The notes: a model not told the origin generated them from the letters alone. Shown: positions 51,746-61,059, numbered from the stretch's first letter. The stretch is DNA of 64,000 bases from Pseudomonas sp. M47T1 (GCF_000263855.1 NZ_AJWX01000020.1:53280-117279); one strand, 5' to 3'. Translations and numbers: made by a program.

Positions 51746-53157
51746 TGATGAAGCGTTCTCTTCTTTTCCTCGCCCTGGCCAGCCTGGGCGCCTGCTCCGT
51801 GGGCCCGGACTTCCAAGCCCCGCACGCGCCATTGCCGGCCACCTGGCAGGACAGCGTGCAACACGGCTCGACCCTGAACGGCGCGGCCGACCACCAATGG
51901 TGGCAACAACTGGGTGACCCGCAATTGACCGCCCTGGTTGAGCAGGCCACCCGCAACAACTTCGACGTGCGCACCGCCAGCAACCGCCTGGAGCAGAGCC
52001 GGCTGATGCGCCAGGTAACCGGCCGCGAACAACTGCCAGGCATCAGTGCGTCCGGCGCCTACAAGCGCGCCCGCAACAGCTCAGTTGGCGTGCTGGACGA
52101 GTCCAACCTCGACGGCAAGGCGCCGTTCGAGCTGTGGAGCAGCGCCATCGACGCCAGCTGGGAAGTCGACCTGTGGGGCCACGTGCGCCGCAACGTCGAA
52201 GCCGCCGATGCCGAGGTCCTGCTTACCCAGGCCCAGCGTGATGGCGTGTTGCTGAGCATCGCTGCCGAAACCGCCACCGACTATATCCAGCTGCGTGGTG
52301 TGCAGGCCAAATTGGCCGTGGCCCGGCAAAACCTGGAAATCGCGCAGCAAAGCAACCACCTGACCCAAACCCGCTTTGAAAACGGCGTGACCACCAACCT
52401 GGACACGGCCAACTCCGCGGCCCAGGTGGCCACCATTGAAGCGGTGCTGCCGGTGTTGAGCGCTCAACAGGACCGTTTGATCAACGCCTTGAGCCTTCTG
52501 CTGGGCCAGGCACCCCGTGCGTTGCACGCGCAGCTGATCGAGCCCAAGCCCATTCCCGACCCCGCTCCGGATGTACCGGTGGGCCTGCCGTCGGAACTGG
52601 CCCAGCGCCGCCCTGATATCCAGGAAAGCGAAGCCGCCCTGCACCGTGCCACAGCCGCCATCGGCGTGGCCAAGGCCGACTTCTACCCGCGCATCAGCTT
52701 GGGCGCCAGCATCGGTTCGCAAGCGCTGGATGGGTCCAATTTCGGTCAGTGGAATTCCAGAACCTGGTCCTACGGCCCCAGCCTGTACCTGCCCATTTTC
52801 CAGGGCGGCCGCCTGACCGGCACCCTGGAACTGCGCAAACGCCAAGCGCAGGAAGCGGCCATCCATTACCAGCGAGTGGTACTGGGCGCCTGGCATGAAG
52901 TGGACAATGCCATGACCGACTATTCGGCGGAAAAACAGCACTACACCTCCCTGGCCGAAGCCGTTCACCAGAACACCATTGCCCTGAGCACAGCCCGGGA
53001 TCGCTACACCCAGGGCGCGGTGGACTTCATCAACGTGCTGGGGGTGCAGCGCGCCCTGCTGGCCACCCAGAGCGATCTGGTGGACAGCGCCACCCAGGCG
53101 GCGCTCGATCGCGTGGGGTTGTACCGTGCGTTGGGCGGTGGCTGGCCCAAGGGTTGA
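51745..53157 (+). CDS. Outer-membrane efflux lipoprotein, NodT/OprM family
   Basis: A 470-residue outer-membrane channel. The lipobox is SLGACSVGPDF, matching OprM-type lipoproteins, with ASWEVDLWGHVRRNVEAADA, then LAQRRPDIQESEAALHRATA and VLGVQRALLATQSDLVDSA. The start is ATG 51745, overlapping the adaptor stop by one base; a second ATG follows at 51748. Third component of the IclR-linked pump. Confidence 0.93.
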   Translation: MMKRSLLFLALASLGACSVGPDFQAPHAPLPATWQDSVQHGSTLNGAADHQWWQQLGDPQLTALVEQATRNNFDVRTASNRLEQSRLMRQVTGREQLPGISASGAYKRARNSSVGVLDESNLDGKAPFELWSSAIDASWEVDLWGHVRRNVEAADAEVLLTQAQRDGVLLSIAAETATDYIQLRGVQAKLAVARQNLEIAQQSNHLTQTRFENGVTTNLDTANSAAQVATIEAVLPVLSAQQDRLINALSLLLGQAPRALHAQLIEPKPIPDPAPDVPVGLPSELAQRRPDIQESEAALHRATAAIGVAKADFYPRISLGASIGSQALDGSNFGQWNSRTWSYGPSLYLPIFQGGRLTGTLELRKRQAQEAAIHYQRVVLGAWHEVDNAMTDYSAEKQHYTSLAEAVHQNTIALSTARDRYTQGAVDFINVLGVQRALLATQSDLVDSATQAALDRVGLYRALGGGWPKG

Positions 53158-53167
53158 GGCAGGCGGC

Positions 53168-53236
53168 ATGAACATCAATGTGCTTGTCGCGATCGTGGTG
53201 TCCCTGTGCTTTGCGCTGGCGTTGGTTGCGCATTAA
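53168..53236 (+). CDS. Possible small membrane protein, 22 aa
   Basis: ATG 53168 to TAA encodes NINVLVAIVVSLCFALALVA, a single hydrophobic helix, 10 bases after the OMF stop and preceded by GAGGCAGG. It could be a small accessory subunit of the pump, as AcrZ is for AcrB. Too short to be sure. Confidence 0.35.
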   Translation: MNINVLVAIVVSLCFALALVAH

Positions 53237-53342
53237 TTGTCCACCCCACTGCGGCCAACCCGCCGTGGGCAGTGAACATAGATTCGGAGCTGGCGCGGCA
53301 TTCCATGGCTTATGAGGGGGGGCGGTAACACGGCGGGGGCAT

Positions 53343-54107
53343 TCAGCGCCTGTCCAATACCCTCGCCAACACAAACGTCGTCACCACCGCCAGCACCACC
53401 GCCGCGCCAATGGCCGGCAGCCCGCCCCATGGCACCATCGCCCACTCCAGCACCAGGTAGAACCCCAGCACCCCTACGCCACCAATGGCATTGCCCCGAA
53501 CGATCTTGCCCATCTCCAGCCGCCCGCCCTGCACGTGCGCGAACACCGCCAACGGCCAGGCAATGACCGGAATCGGCGCCAGCATGCCGCTGGCCACGGG
53601 GCCCAGCCACGTGGCACTGGCGGTGATCGCCAGCAACAACAATGTCGCCGTCAGCATACGCATGGGGATCACCCAGCGCGGCACCGCCACCAGGCGCGCA
53701 GCGCTGGCCGGTGCCTGATGGGCGGTGACGACGATGATCGAGACCATCAGCATCAGCGTCACACTCACCGACACGGCCACGCTGCCCGCCTGACTCGTCA
53801 ACGCCGCCATGGCAGCGTACGTTGCCATGGCGGCCACGCAAGCGACGGGCACACCCACCCGCTGCGCGGCCAACACGTAGCTCAGGTAGGTTGCCTGCAC
53901 CGCTGCCAACCCGGCCAATGCCCCAGGAATGGCCCTGAGCGCGAATCCGCTGCCCTGCTCCAGGGTGAGGAACAGCATGATCAGCGCTGAAGTCACCGGC
54001 AAACCGGAGAGCAGCCCTGCGAGGCGCGTGCCCCAGCGGTTGCCGGCAAGGGAAATGGCAAGCATCAGCGAGGGGGTAATGAACAGTTTGAGGTAGAAGG
54101 CAGTCAT
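53343..54107 (-). CDS. Integral membrane protein, unknown function
   Basis: A 254-residue protein that is almost entirely hydrophobic, with about seven or eight TM segments (for example WGTRLAGLLSGLPVTSALIM, VSVSVTLMLMVSIIVVTAH, PIPVIAWPLAVFAHVQGGRLE). The LSGLPVTSALIM segment is the most distinctive. No family name is certain. Monocistronic, convergent with the pump operon. Transport or permease function is only a guess. Confidence 0.8.
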   Translation of the reverse strand: MTAFYLKLFITPSLMLAISLAGNRWGTRLAGLLSGLPVTSALIMLFLTLEQGSGFALRAIPGALAGLAAVQATYLSYVLAAQRVGVPVACVAAMATYAAMAALTSQAGSVAVSVSVTLMLMVSIIVVTAHQAPASAARLVAVPRWVIPMRMLTATLLLLAITASATWLGPVASGMLAPIPVIAWPLAVFAHVQGGRLEMGKIVRGNAIGGVGVLGFYLVLEWAMVPWGGLPAIGAAVVLAVVTTFVLARVLDRR

Positions 54108-54483
54108 GGAGAGGTAGGGGCAGGTTCATTGTTTTGGAGGGGCCATAGGCATGAGGTGCGCGTGGCTTGGCGTAACCATGCTAATGGAACGCAGGGGGCT
54201 GCGGGCGGATTTATTGCGCTTCCCACGTAGCACACAGCCTGGGTGGTTGAGCGGTAGCGGTAGCCGCTGCCGCCAGACGTTTGAGTTCTGGTCCAGGCTT
54301 TATGAGCAGCCTTTTGCGCAGCACCAGAACCGCTCTAGCCAGCGTGGTTTATCAATGCCAATGATGTTGACTATCAAGCGGCATGCCTGAACGCTTGGCA
54401 AAATTGATACTTATAATCCCCCTCACTTTTCCCCGCTCCTCTCGCCTGCCCGCAGGCGACCTTCCCCCTTGGAACTCAGCATC
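54108..54483. other. Intergenic region with a strong hairpin
   Basis: About 375 bases without a supported gene. A near-perfect hairpin lies at 54251-54273 (GCGGTAGCGG and CCGCTGCCGC arms). TATAAT at 54412-54417 may be a -10 box for the MFS gene, though no well-spaced -35 is evident. Confidence 0.45.
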
Positions 54484-55710
54484 ATGCCAAGCGCTAGCCA
54501 GGCCCCTCGCGGCCTACCTGAACATAGTCAACAGAGCGTCAAACAGCAGTGGCTGGCGATTCTGTCGGTGGCCGTGGGCGCCTTCGCCCTGGTGACCAGT
54601 GAATTTCTGCCGGTGGGCGTGCTCAACGACGTCGCCAGCGACCTTGGCATCAGCGCCGGCCACGCCGGCCTGATGGTGACCCTGCCGGGCATCATGGCCG
54701 CCCTCGCCGCCCCCTTGCTGTCGGTGGGCATTGGCGCCATGGACCGCCGCTACCTGCTGATCGGCCTGACGCTGATCATGATCATTGCCAACTCGGTGGT
54801 GGCCTACGCCAGCGATTTCAGCCTGCTGCTGTTCGGCCGCATACTGCTGGGCATCAGCATCGGTGGCTTCTGGGCCACGGCCATCGCCCTCAGCGGCCGC
54901 CTGGCGCCCAAGGGAGTGGGCGTGGCGCAGGCCACTTCGATCATCATGGTGGGCGTGACCCTGGCCACCGTACTGGGCGTGCCCGTGGGCACCTGGCTCA
55001 GTGGCCTGATGGGCTGGCGCATGACCTTCCTGGTAACCGCGCTGGTGGGCGTGCCGGTGCTGTTGGCGCAGGTCTTCCTGCTGCCGCGCCTCAACCCCGA
55101 CAAGGCCATCGAGATCCGTGACCTGCCGGCCTTGTTCATCAACCCGCAGGCGCGGGTTGGCCTGATTGCGGTGTTGCTGATTGGCCTGGCGCACTTTGCC
55201 GCGTACACCTATGTCGCCCCGTTCTTCAAGCAAAGCGCCGGCTTCGATGGCCCGACCATTGGCTCGTTGCTGTTGCTGTATGGCGTGGCCGGGGTCATGG
55301 GTAATATCTTCGCCGGCTTCGCCGCCAACCGCAGCGTGCGCCACACCCTGTTGCTGGTGGCCCTGATGATCGGCGCCAGCACCCTGCTGTTTCCCTACTT
55401 CGCCACCGGCATGACCGGCGCCGCGATGCTGATCGCCCTGTGGGGCTTCGCCTTCGGCGCTTTCCCGGCCTGCGCCAGCATCTGGATGTTCGTGGTAGCG
55501 CCCAAGGACGTGGAACGCGGCATGCCGCTGTTCGTCGCCTTGTTCCAGGTGATCATCGCGGTGGGGTCGTTCTTCGGCGGGCAGATCGTCGACCGCATGG
55601 GCACATCGGTGCTCATGAGCCTGGCCACGGCCCTGGTCGGGTGTGGGTTTGTGACCGTGCTGGTGTTGGGTCGTAACGTGAGCAACAGTCTGGCAGCGCA
55701 GCCAGGCTGA
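54484..55710 (+). CDS. MFS transporter, DHA1 family (sugar/drug efflux type)
   Basis: A 408-residue, 12-TM exporter. Features are VAVGAFALVTSEFLPVGVLN in TM1, ISAGHAGLMVTLPGIMAALAAPLLS, then FGRILLGISIGGFWATAIAL, the AraJ/YdhP/NepI-type pattern. ATG 54484 is nine bases after GGAAC; a TTG start five codons upstream is possible. Isolated gene; substrate unknown. Confidence 0.88.
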   Translation: MPSASQAPRGLPEHSQQSVKQQWLAILSVAVGAFALVTSEFLPVGVLNDVASDLGISAGHAGLMVTLPGIMAALAAPLLSVGIGAMDRRYLLIGLTLIMIIANSVVAYASDFSLLLFGRILLGISIGGFWATAIALSGRLAPKGVGVAQATSIIMVGVTLATVLGVPVGTWLSGLMGWRMTFLVTALVGVPVLLAQVFLLPRLNPDKAIEIRDLPALFINPQARVGLIAVLLIGLAHFAAYTYVAPFFKQSAGFDGPTIGSLLLLYGVAGVMGNIFAGFAANRSVRHTLLLVALMIGASTLLFPYFATGMTGAAMLIALWGFAFGAFPACASIWMFVVAPKDVERGMPLFVALFQVIIAVGSFFGGQIVDRMGTSVLMSLATALVGCGFVTVLVLGRNVSNSLAAQPG

Positions 55711-55806
55711 CCCGGAGCTGCCGAAGGCTGCGGCGTGCGATGCGTTACGCCAGACATTGCGCGGCACCCGTCACGCCCTCCTCCGTAGCGATGTCCGGCC
55801 ACCCGC

Positions 55807-56331
55807 CTAGGTCTTGGAAGCACTGTCGATGGCTTCGGCCAGGTCCTGATACTCCTCGCAGGTGGTGCTGCAAAGGGACTTGATGGTCGCCAATTGTTCC
55901 TTGGCCAAATCCAGCCGCCCCTTGATCACGTAAGCCTCACCCAGGTACTCGCGCACTTGCGCATAGCGTGGGTCCAGCTTCACGGATTGCAGGTAATAGC
56001 CAATGCCTTCATCGGTACGCCCCAGCTTGCGAGTGGCATAGCCCCGATAATTGAGGGCCTTGGCGGTATTGGGCTGTTTGAGGGTGTCCAGCAGCGCGAT
56101 GGCTTCCTCGTAACGCCCATCCTTGGCCAGGCGGTAGGCGTAGTCGGTGCGGTCTTCATCACTGGCCGCGCTGCTTTGCTGCATCACGCAGCGCTTGCTG
56201 CGGCTGTCCCACACCTTGCCCTTGGGGCAGTTGGGTTTGGGCGGGGAATCATCGCCGCCGCTGGCCCACACGGGCGTTGCGGCCAGGGCGGCGCTGAGCA
56301 GGGCAATGGGCAACAGAACTCGACGAATCAT
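55807..56331 (-). CDS. Exported tetratricopeptide-repeat protein
   Basis: A 174-residue protein with signal peptide (IRRVLLPIALLSAALAATPVWA) and a short Cys pair region (PNCPKGKVWDSRSKRCVMQ). Two to three TPR units follow (YAYRLAKDGRYEEAIALLDT, ALNYRGYATRKLGRTDEGIG, then VREYLGEAYVIKGRLDLAKE). ATG 56331 has AGGAG eight bases upstream. It is divergent to the SDR gene. Probably a periplasmic scaffold protein; the partner is unknown. Confidence 0.88.
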   Translation of the reverse strand: MIRRVLLPIALLSAALAATPVWASGGDDSPPKPNCPKGKVWDSRSKRCVMQQSSAASDEDRTDYAYRLAKDGRYEEAIALLDTLKQPNTAKALNYRGYATRKLGRTDEGIGYYLQSVKLDPRYAQVREYLGEAYVIKGRLDLAKEQLATIKSLCSTTCEEYQDLAEAIDSASKT

Positions 56332-56472
56332 GGCGTGGCTCCTGACCGGAACACGGGGCTTTGCAGTATAGATGGCAAAAACAGGGAACGCCGCTGGCAA
56401 GATCCGGTCTCGATGCTAATGCTTTTATCTTTGCCCCTGCTTTTCCTTCGCCCCTTCGCACGGAGATTCGCC

Positions 56473-57267
56473 ATGAACATCGATTTGACCGGCAAGACCG
56501 CCCTCGTCACCGGCTCCACCCAGGGCATCGGCTTTGCCATTGCCCTGGGCCTGGCTGAAGCCGGTGCCCATGTAGTGGTCAACGGCCGCAAACGCGAAGC
56601 GGTGGATGCCGCCGTGGCCAAGTTGCAGCAAGCGGTGACCGGCGCCAGCGTCCAGGGCCTGTCCGCCGACCTGGGCACCGCCGAAGGCTGCAAGCAGGCT
56701 GTGGCCGAACTGCCGGCGGTCGATATTCTGGTCAACAACGTGGGCGTGTATGGCCTGCAGGACTTCTTCGACACCCCCGACGAGGAATGGCAACGCTTCT
56801 TCGAGGTCAACGTCATGTCCGGCGTGCGCCTGTCCCGCGCCTACCTCCCGGGCATGGCCGACAAGGGCTGGGGCCGCGTGCTGTTCATCTCCTCGGAGTC
56901 GGGGCTGAATATCCCGGCTGACATGATTCACTACGGCTTCAGCAAAACCTCCAACCTGTCGGTATCGCGTGGCTTGGCCAAGCGCATGGCCGGCACCGGG
57001 GTCACGGTGAATGCCATCCTGCCGGGGCCCACCCTGTCCGAAGGCCTGCAGGACATGCTCAAGGACCAGCAGGCCGCCAGCGGCGAGTCGATGGAAAAGA
57101 CTGCGGCGGCCTTCGTGATGAAACACCGCCCCACGTCCATCATCCAGCGGGCTGCCAGCATGGAAGAAGTGGCCAACATGGCCGTGTACATTGCCTCGCC
57201 CCAGGCCAGCGCCACCACCGGCGCGGCCCTGCGCGTGGACGGCGGCGTGGTGGACACCATCGCCTGA
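56473..57267 (+). CDS. Short-chain dehydrogenase/reductase (SDR)
   Basis: A 264-residue classical SDR oxidoreductase. TGSTQGIG is the cofactor motif, VDILVNNVG the NNAG-like motif, ISSES holds the catalytic Ser, and YGFSK the Tyr and Lys. The C-terminal ASPQASATTGAALRVDGGVV is standard. ATG 56473 has ACGGAG upstream. The Arg in NGRKRE after strand 2 suggests NADP(H) preference. Substrate unknown. Confidence 0.92.
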   Translation: MNIDLTGKTALVTGSTQGIGFAIALGLAEAGAHVVVNGRKREAVDAAVAKLQQAVTGASVQGLSADLGTAEGCKQAVAELPAVDILVNNVGVYGLQDFFDTPDEEWQRFFEVNVMSGVRLSRAYLPGMADKGWGRVLFISSESGLNIPADMIHYGFSKTSNLSVSRGLAKRMAGTGVTVNAILPGPTLSEGLQDMLKDQQAASGESMEKTAAAFVMKHRPTSIIQRAASMEEVANMAVYIASPQASATTGAALRVDGGVVDTIA

Positions 57268-57367
57268 GCATCTGATCCGGTTTTTTTCGTTGTTTCTGCA
57301 TCTGGTGCCCTGTTGGACCGACGGCGCATGATTGCGCCATCGACACAGCCATTCAGGAGTCAGGGCA

Positions 57368-57460
57368 ATGGAAGAGTTCGGCGTAAAAGAGCTGATCCGG
57401 TTTTCACTTTACGTGGTGGTGGCCTGCGGCGTGTTCTTCGCCGTGGCCATGTCCTTCTGA
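57368..57460 (+). CDS. Small membrane protein candidate, 30 aa
   Basis: ATG 57368 has a good AGGAG seven bases upstream. It encodes MEEFGVKELIRF followed by a helix, SLYVVVACGVFFAVAMSF, and a TGA stop. It overlaps the 3' end of the MFS gene on the opposite strand (57404-57460), whose last codons encode a His-rich tail. The clean ribosome site and amphipathic-then-hydrophobic layout support a real small protein. Confidence 0.5.
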   Translation: MEEFGVKELIRFSLYVVVACGVFFAVAMSF

Positions 57461-58654
57461 CGCCACTGCCTTGGGGCGCGCCAGGGCGGTGACCACCGCC
57501 CCCAGCGCCATCAACGCGCACGTCACCCAGAACACCACACGCATCCCCACGTGCCCGCCCAGGTAACCACCGGCCAGCGGCCCCAACACCTGCCCCACGT
57601 ACTGGCTGGAGGTGGAATAGCCCAGCATGCGCCCGGCAATGCCTTCCGGTACCGAATGGCGAATGATGCTGGCGATGCACGGCAGCAAGCCGCCCAACGC
57701 CAACCCCATCAACAAACGCAGCACCACCAGTTGCCATGGCTCGGTCACCAGCGCCTGGGGAATGAGCAACAGCGCCGCGGCCATCAAGCAGCCGATCACC
57801 ACCTTCCAGTGCCCTACCCGGTCGGCCAGCTTGCCCAACCGCGAAGCCGAGATAATACTGCCCAACGCCGCGGCCGCCATCACCAGCCCCGCCGTCAGGG
57901 TCACGTTGGCGGCGCCCAGTTGCATCAGGTAGACGGTAATGATCGGTTCGATCGACATGTTGGAGAACGTCACCAGGCTGGCCACGGTGAACATTGCCAG
58001 TACCGGCGCCATGTTCACCGCCACATCCCTACGCGGTGCGTCCTTGGCCACCGGCGCACGTTTGGGCCGTGGTACCTCCTTGAGCAACAATGCCGTGGCC
58101 AGGAACGCCACGAAAATAAACGCCCCCGACAAAAAGAACGTGTTGCGGATACCCACCAGCGGCGGCAACGCCCCGCCGATCAAAGGCCCCGCCAAGCTGC
58201 CGGCCATGATGCCCGACGACAAAATCCCCAACGCCCACCCCGAGCGTGCCTTGGGGGTTTGCGTGGCCACCAGGATGGTCGCGCCCGAGGCATAACCGCC
58301 CAGCAACCCCGCCAACAGGCGCAACAGCACCAGTTGCCAGATGTTCTCGGCCAGGCCGATCAGCGACATGGCAATGGCCATGCCCAGGCTGGCACGAATC
58401 AGCATCAGCTTACGCCCGTAGCGGTCGCCCAGGCGGCCCCACAGCGGCGCGGTCAGTGCCGCCGACAGGAAGGTGGCGCCAAACGCCACGCCAGACCATT
58501 GCACGATGGCGGCTGGGTCAGTCACCCCCAGGTGCTCCACATACAGCGGCAAAAAAGGCAGCAGCAGGGTCATGGCGATAATGGTGGTGAAGGCACCGAA
58601 CACGCACACCGCCAGGTTGCGTTGCCAATGCTGCTCGTTGTTGTGGGCGTCCAT
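57404..58654 (-). CDS. MFS multidrug transporter (MdtG/PmrA-like) with His-rich tail
   Basis: A 416-residue, 12-TM exporter of the DHA1 family. Features are FTTIIAMTLLLPFLPLYVEH, APLWGRLGDRYGRKLMLIRA (motif A), and LLAGLLGGYASGATILVATQTPK. The last 15 residues are GHGHGEEHAAGHHHVK-like, which may bind metal ions. It is antisense-overlapped by the small plus-strand gene at its 3' end. Substrate unknown. Confidence 0.9.
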   Translation of the reverse strand: MDAHNNEQHWQRNLAVCVFGAFTTIIAMTLLLPFLPLYVEHLGVTDPAAIVQWSGVAFGATFLSAALTAPLWGRLGDRYGRKLMLIRASLGMAIAMSLIGLAENIWQLVLLRLLAGLLGGYASGATILVATQTPKARSGWALGILSSGIMAGSLAGPLIGGALPPLVGIRNTFFLSGAFIFVAFLATALLLKEVPRPKRAPVAKDAPRRDVAVNMAPVLAMFTVASLVTFSNMSIEPIITVYLMQLGAANVTLTAGLVMAAAALGSIISASRLGKLADRVGHWKVVIGCLMAAALLLIPQALVTEPWQLVVLRLLMGLALGGLLPCIASIIRHSVPEGIAGRMLGYSTSSQYVGQVLGPLAGGYLGGHVGMRVVFWVTCALMALGAVVTALARPKAVASEGHGHGEEHAAGHHHVK

Positions 58655-58792
58655 TTACAGGTCTCCTATCAGGTGGATATACGCTAGCGCCTGATGACCC
58701 ATAAATAAAATTCATGTTTTTTATGCGGTGCATTCCTATCAGGAATTACACAGCCTGACGGTCAGTACAACCTGCCCAAAGGCCATGTGCGG

Positions 58793-59971
58793 CTACCGCT
58801 GTGCACTTTCCTTGCCGGCGCGATGCACTCGCAGCATTTCGTGCTGGATCACCTGCTCCAGCTGCAAGAAGCTGATCAGGTACAACAGGCTCGAATGGGC
58901 CGCCCGGTGGCGAATGGAAATGCCCAGGCTGTACATCGGCAGGTCGCCGTGCCGAATGGCGTCGAAGGCGTACACCAGGTAGTCCTGCCACACAAAGTTG
59001 GCGCCACCGACAATGGCCAGCCTCTTGTTCGCCGAGTACACCAGGCTGCGCCGTGACTGGCGCGATGCCTTGATCAAACCGTCATCCACGTGCACTGCGG
59101 CCACCTCCATTTCGGTATGGCCGTGCACCACGTACGGTTTGTAGGTCATGTCGGCAGCCTCCAAGCGACGAAAATGCACGCGTACTTCTTCCAGGCTGCC
59201 TTGGGTGCATTGGTCGAACAGGTGTTCCTTCAGGTGCCCGGCGACGGCCATCAGGTATGCCGCAAAGTCCCGCTCGGGGGCCTGCCGCACTGCTCGCTCG
59301 GTTTCCTGCAGCAAGGCGTGATGAAAGCGGCACACCTTGAGCACCTGGCGTGGCAGCAACTCGAAGAACTCCGGCTTGATCAGGTGTTTGTGCTGCAACG
59401 GCAGCGGCATGGCCACATGGCCCTTCACCAGCGCATCACGGGCCTGCAGCAGCGCCTCGGCCTCTTCGCGCTCGGCGGCCAGCAGCCGGGCCTGCACATC
59501 CAGCTCCAACTGACGACGGTCCAACGCTTCGCGCTCGCGGCTCAGGGCGTCGATGTTCAGCTCACGGTCCAGCAGCGAATCCAGTTCCCGGCGCTTGGCG
59601 TCATGGTAGGCATCCAGCGCCTTGTTGTTGCCAAACACCACATCAATCAAGGTAATGCGGTAGCTGGAATCCTGCTTGAGCAGCAACTGGGTCAGCAGCC
59701 CCAGGGTGGCAAAAAAACCCACCACGTAGGCGCCGCTCAAGGTCAGCACCAGGTCGCCCGGCTCGTGGCCATAACCCATGAAGCCCTTGAGCGCCGAATC
59801 GGTTTCCAGCGCCATGGCGCTCAGGCTGGCGGAGCTTGCGATCATTTTGCCGGTCTTGGTGCCGAAGGCAAACGCGGCCCAGCCACCCAGGGTGCCGGTG
59901 AACAGGCCAACAAGCGTAAAGGTAAGGAAGTCCATGCCCACGTGTTCCGGAATGCGGTAGAAGGCCGCCAT
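58793..59971 (-). CDS. Unknown membrane protein with coiled coil and C-terminal sensor-like domain
   Basis: A 392-residue protein. Two N-terminal TM helices (about 15-37 and 73-97) are followed by a charged helical segment (about 110-190, with AKRRELDSLLDRELNIDALS and LDRRQLELDVQARLLAAERE). A roughly 200-residue C-terminal cytoplasmic domain ends in DGLIKASRQSRRSLVYSANK, then FVWQDYLVYAFDAIRHGDLP and MYSLGISIRHRA. The last part recalls GAF/sensor folds but I cannot name a family. ATG 59935 (MDFLTF) may be the real start, since it has GGAA upstream. No nearby partner is evident. Confidence 0.75.
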   Translation of the reverse strand: MAAFYRIPEHVGMDFLTFTLVGLFTGTLGGWAAFAFGTKTGKMIASSASLSAMALETDSALKGFMGYGHEPGDLVLTLSGAYVVGFFATLGLLTQLLLKQDSSYRITLIDVVFGNNKALDAYHDAKRRELDSLLDRELNIDALSREREALDRRQLELDVQARLLAAEREEAEALLQARDALVKGHVAMPLPLQHKHLIKPEFFELLPRQVLKVCRFHHALLQETERAVRQAPERDFAAYLMAVAGHLKEHLFDQCTQGSLEEVRVHFRRLEAADMTYKPYVVHGHTEMEVAAVHVDDGLIKASRQSRRSLVYSANKRLAIVGGANFVWQDYLVYAFDAIRHGDLPMYSLGISIRHRAAHSSLLYLISFLQLEQVIQHEMLRVHRAGKESAQR

Positions 59972-60016
59972 TGAACGCCGGAACGCGATTAACCGTTACT
60001 GGTAGAAAGCGCAACA

Positions 60017-60196
60017 CTAGCCAGGCAGGTCCGGTTTGTCGCCACCGCCAGAGCCAGGGCACTGCGGCCCGGGTTGGCGGTCAAACACTGCATCGTTGCT
60101 GGCCGGCCGTTGCGCCGAGCCCGCCCGCCGAGTGAGGCGCGCCTGGCTCATCATACCTTGCAGCAACCTCGGCTCATTGGGAGCATCAATGTACAT
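60017..60196 (-). CDS. Small hypothetical protein, 59 aa
   Basis: ATG 60196 with TGGAGAG upstream encodes MYIDAPNEPRLLQGMMSQAR followed by a basic and Pro/Gly-rich tail. No TM segment or known motif. It lies between the unknown membrane gene (same strand) and the divergent DUF1345 gene. Supported by the ribosome site only. Confidence 0.45.
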   Translation of the reverse strand: MYIDAPNEPRLLQGMMSQARLTRRAGSAQRPASNDAVFDRQPGPQCPGSGGGDKPDLPG

Positions 60197-60333
60197 GGCG
60201 CACTCTCCATTGGGATCCAACCTATATTGAACCTGAAATAATATAGGCTGCCTACTGGTAGTTCTGACAGGTGACAGCAACGTATAAAAGGAGTAGAGAC
60301 CTCCTTCTTTTTTCTTTCTCAACAAGGACACCC

Positions 60334-60978
60334 ATGGCCCTGCCCAGCCTGCCCCGTACCCATCCGCGCCTTTCATTCTCTGCCGTGGTGGGCGTTGCCG
60401 CAGGCCTGCTGGCCCCGGCCGACCCGGTGATGCGCGTCATCATTGGTTGGAATAGCGGCGTATGGTGCTACGTGACGCTGATGAGCTGGCTGGCCCTGCA
60501 TGCCAACCCCAGCAAAGTGCAGCAAACCGCCCAGCAGGAAGACGAAAACGCCGGCCTGGTGCTGGTGACCGTGTGCGTGGCTGCCATCGCCAGCCTGGCG
60601 GCCATCGGTTTTCTACTGGCCGGTGGCAAGCAACTGACCACCGGCGTGCGCGGCCTGCATTACGCCCTCACGGCCACCACGGTCATCGGTTCCTGGCTGA
60701 TGATTGGCGTGGTGTTTGCGCTGCACTACGCGCGGCTGTTCTACCTGCGCCAGGGCAAGGACGCGCCACTGCGCTTTGCCGACGGCGAAACCGCGCCCGA
60801 TTATTGGGATTTTCTGTATTTCTCGTTCACCATCAGCGTGGCGGTGCAGACCTCGGATGTGGGGGTGGCCACCCGCGCGCTGCGGCGGGTGGTGTTGGGG
60901 CATTCGTTGATTGGGTTTTTGTTTAATACGGCGATATTGGGGTTTTCGATCAATATTGCGGCGGGGTTGATTAACTGA
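60334..60978 (+). CDS. DUF1345 domain-containing membrane protein
   Basis: A 214-residue, about five-TM protein. The DUF1345 signature is visible at the C-terminal half: ADGETAPDYWDFLYFSFTIS, VAVQTSDVGVATRALRRVVLGHSLIGFLFNTAILG. ATG 60334 has AAGGA five bases upstream, which decides against the longer frame. DUF1345 proteins resemble ion-channel pore segments (the FTISVAVQTSDV stretch), but their function is not established. Confidence 0.88.
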   Translation: MALPSLPRTHPRLSFSAVVGVAAGLLAPADPVMRVIIGWNSGVWCYVTLMSWLALHANPSKVQQTAQQEDENAGLVLVTVCVAAIASLAAIGFLLAGGKQLTTGVRGLHYALTATTVIGSWLMIGVVFALHYARLFYLRQGKDAPLRFADGETAPDYWDFLYFSFTISVAVQTSDVGVATRALRRVVLGHSLIGFLFNTAILGFSINIAAGLIN

Positions 60979-60995
60979 GTGGGCAGAAAAGAAAG

Positions 60996-61013
60996 GGGCG
61001 TAAAATTACGCCC
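60996..61013 (-). terminator. Rho-independent-type terminator of the repeat-protein gene
   Basis: Perfect stem GGGCGTAA / TTACGCCC with a two-base loop, followed on the minus strand by CCTTTCTTTT. It lies 47 bases after the stop of the large minus-strand gene, and close after the DUF1345 stop from the other side, where the tail is less U-rich. Confidence 0.7.
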
Positions 61014-61059
61014 TCCCCTCAGTGCAAGCGTCGCTACCAATTTTATTGTTCGCGAACCA

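Noticed and set aside
54239..54305. tRNA-like stretch (GGTGGTTGAGCGGT...)
   Set aside because: No acceptor stem or TPsiC arm can be folded; the visible structure is a simple GC hairpin.
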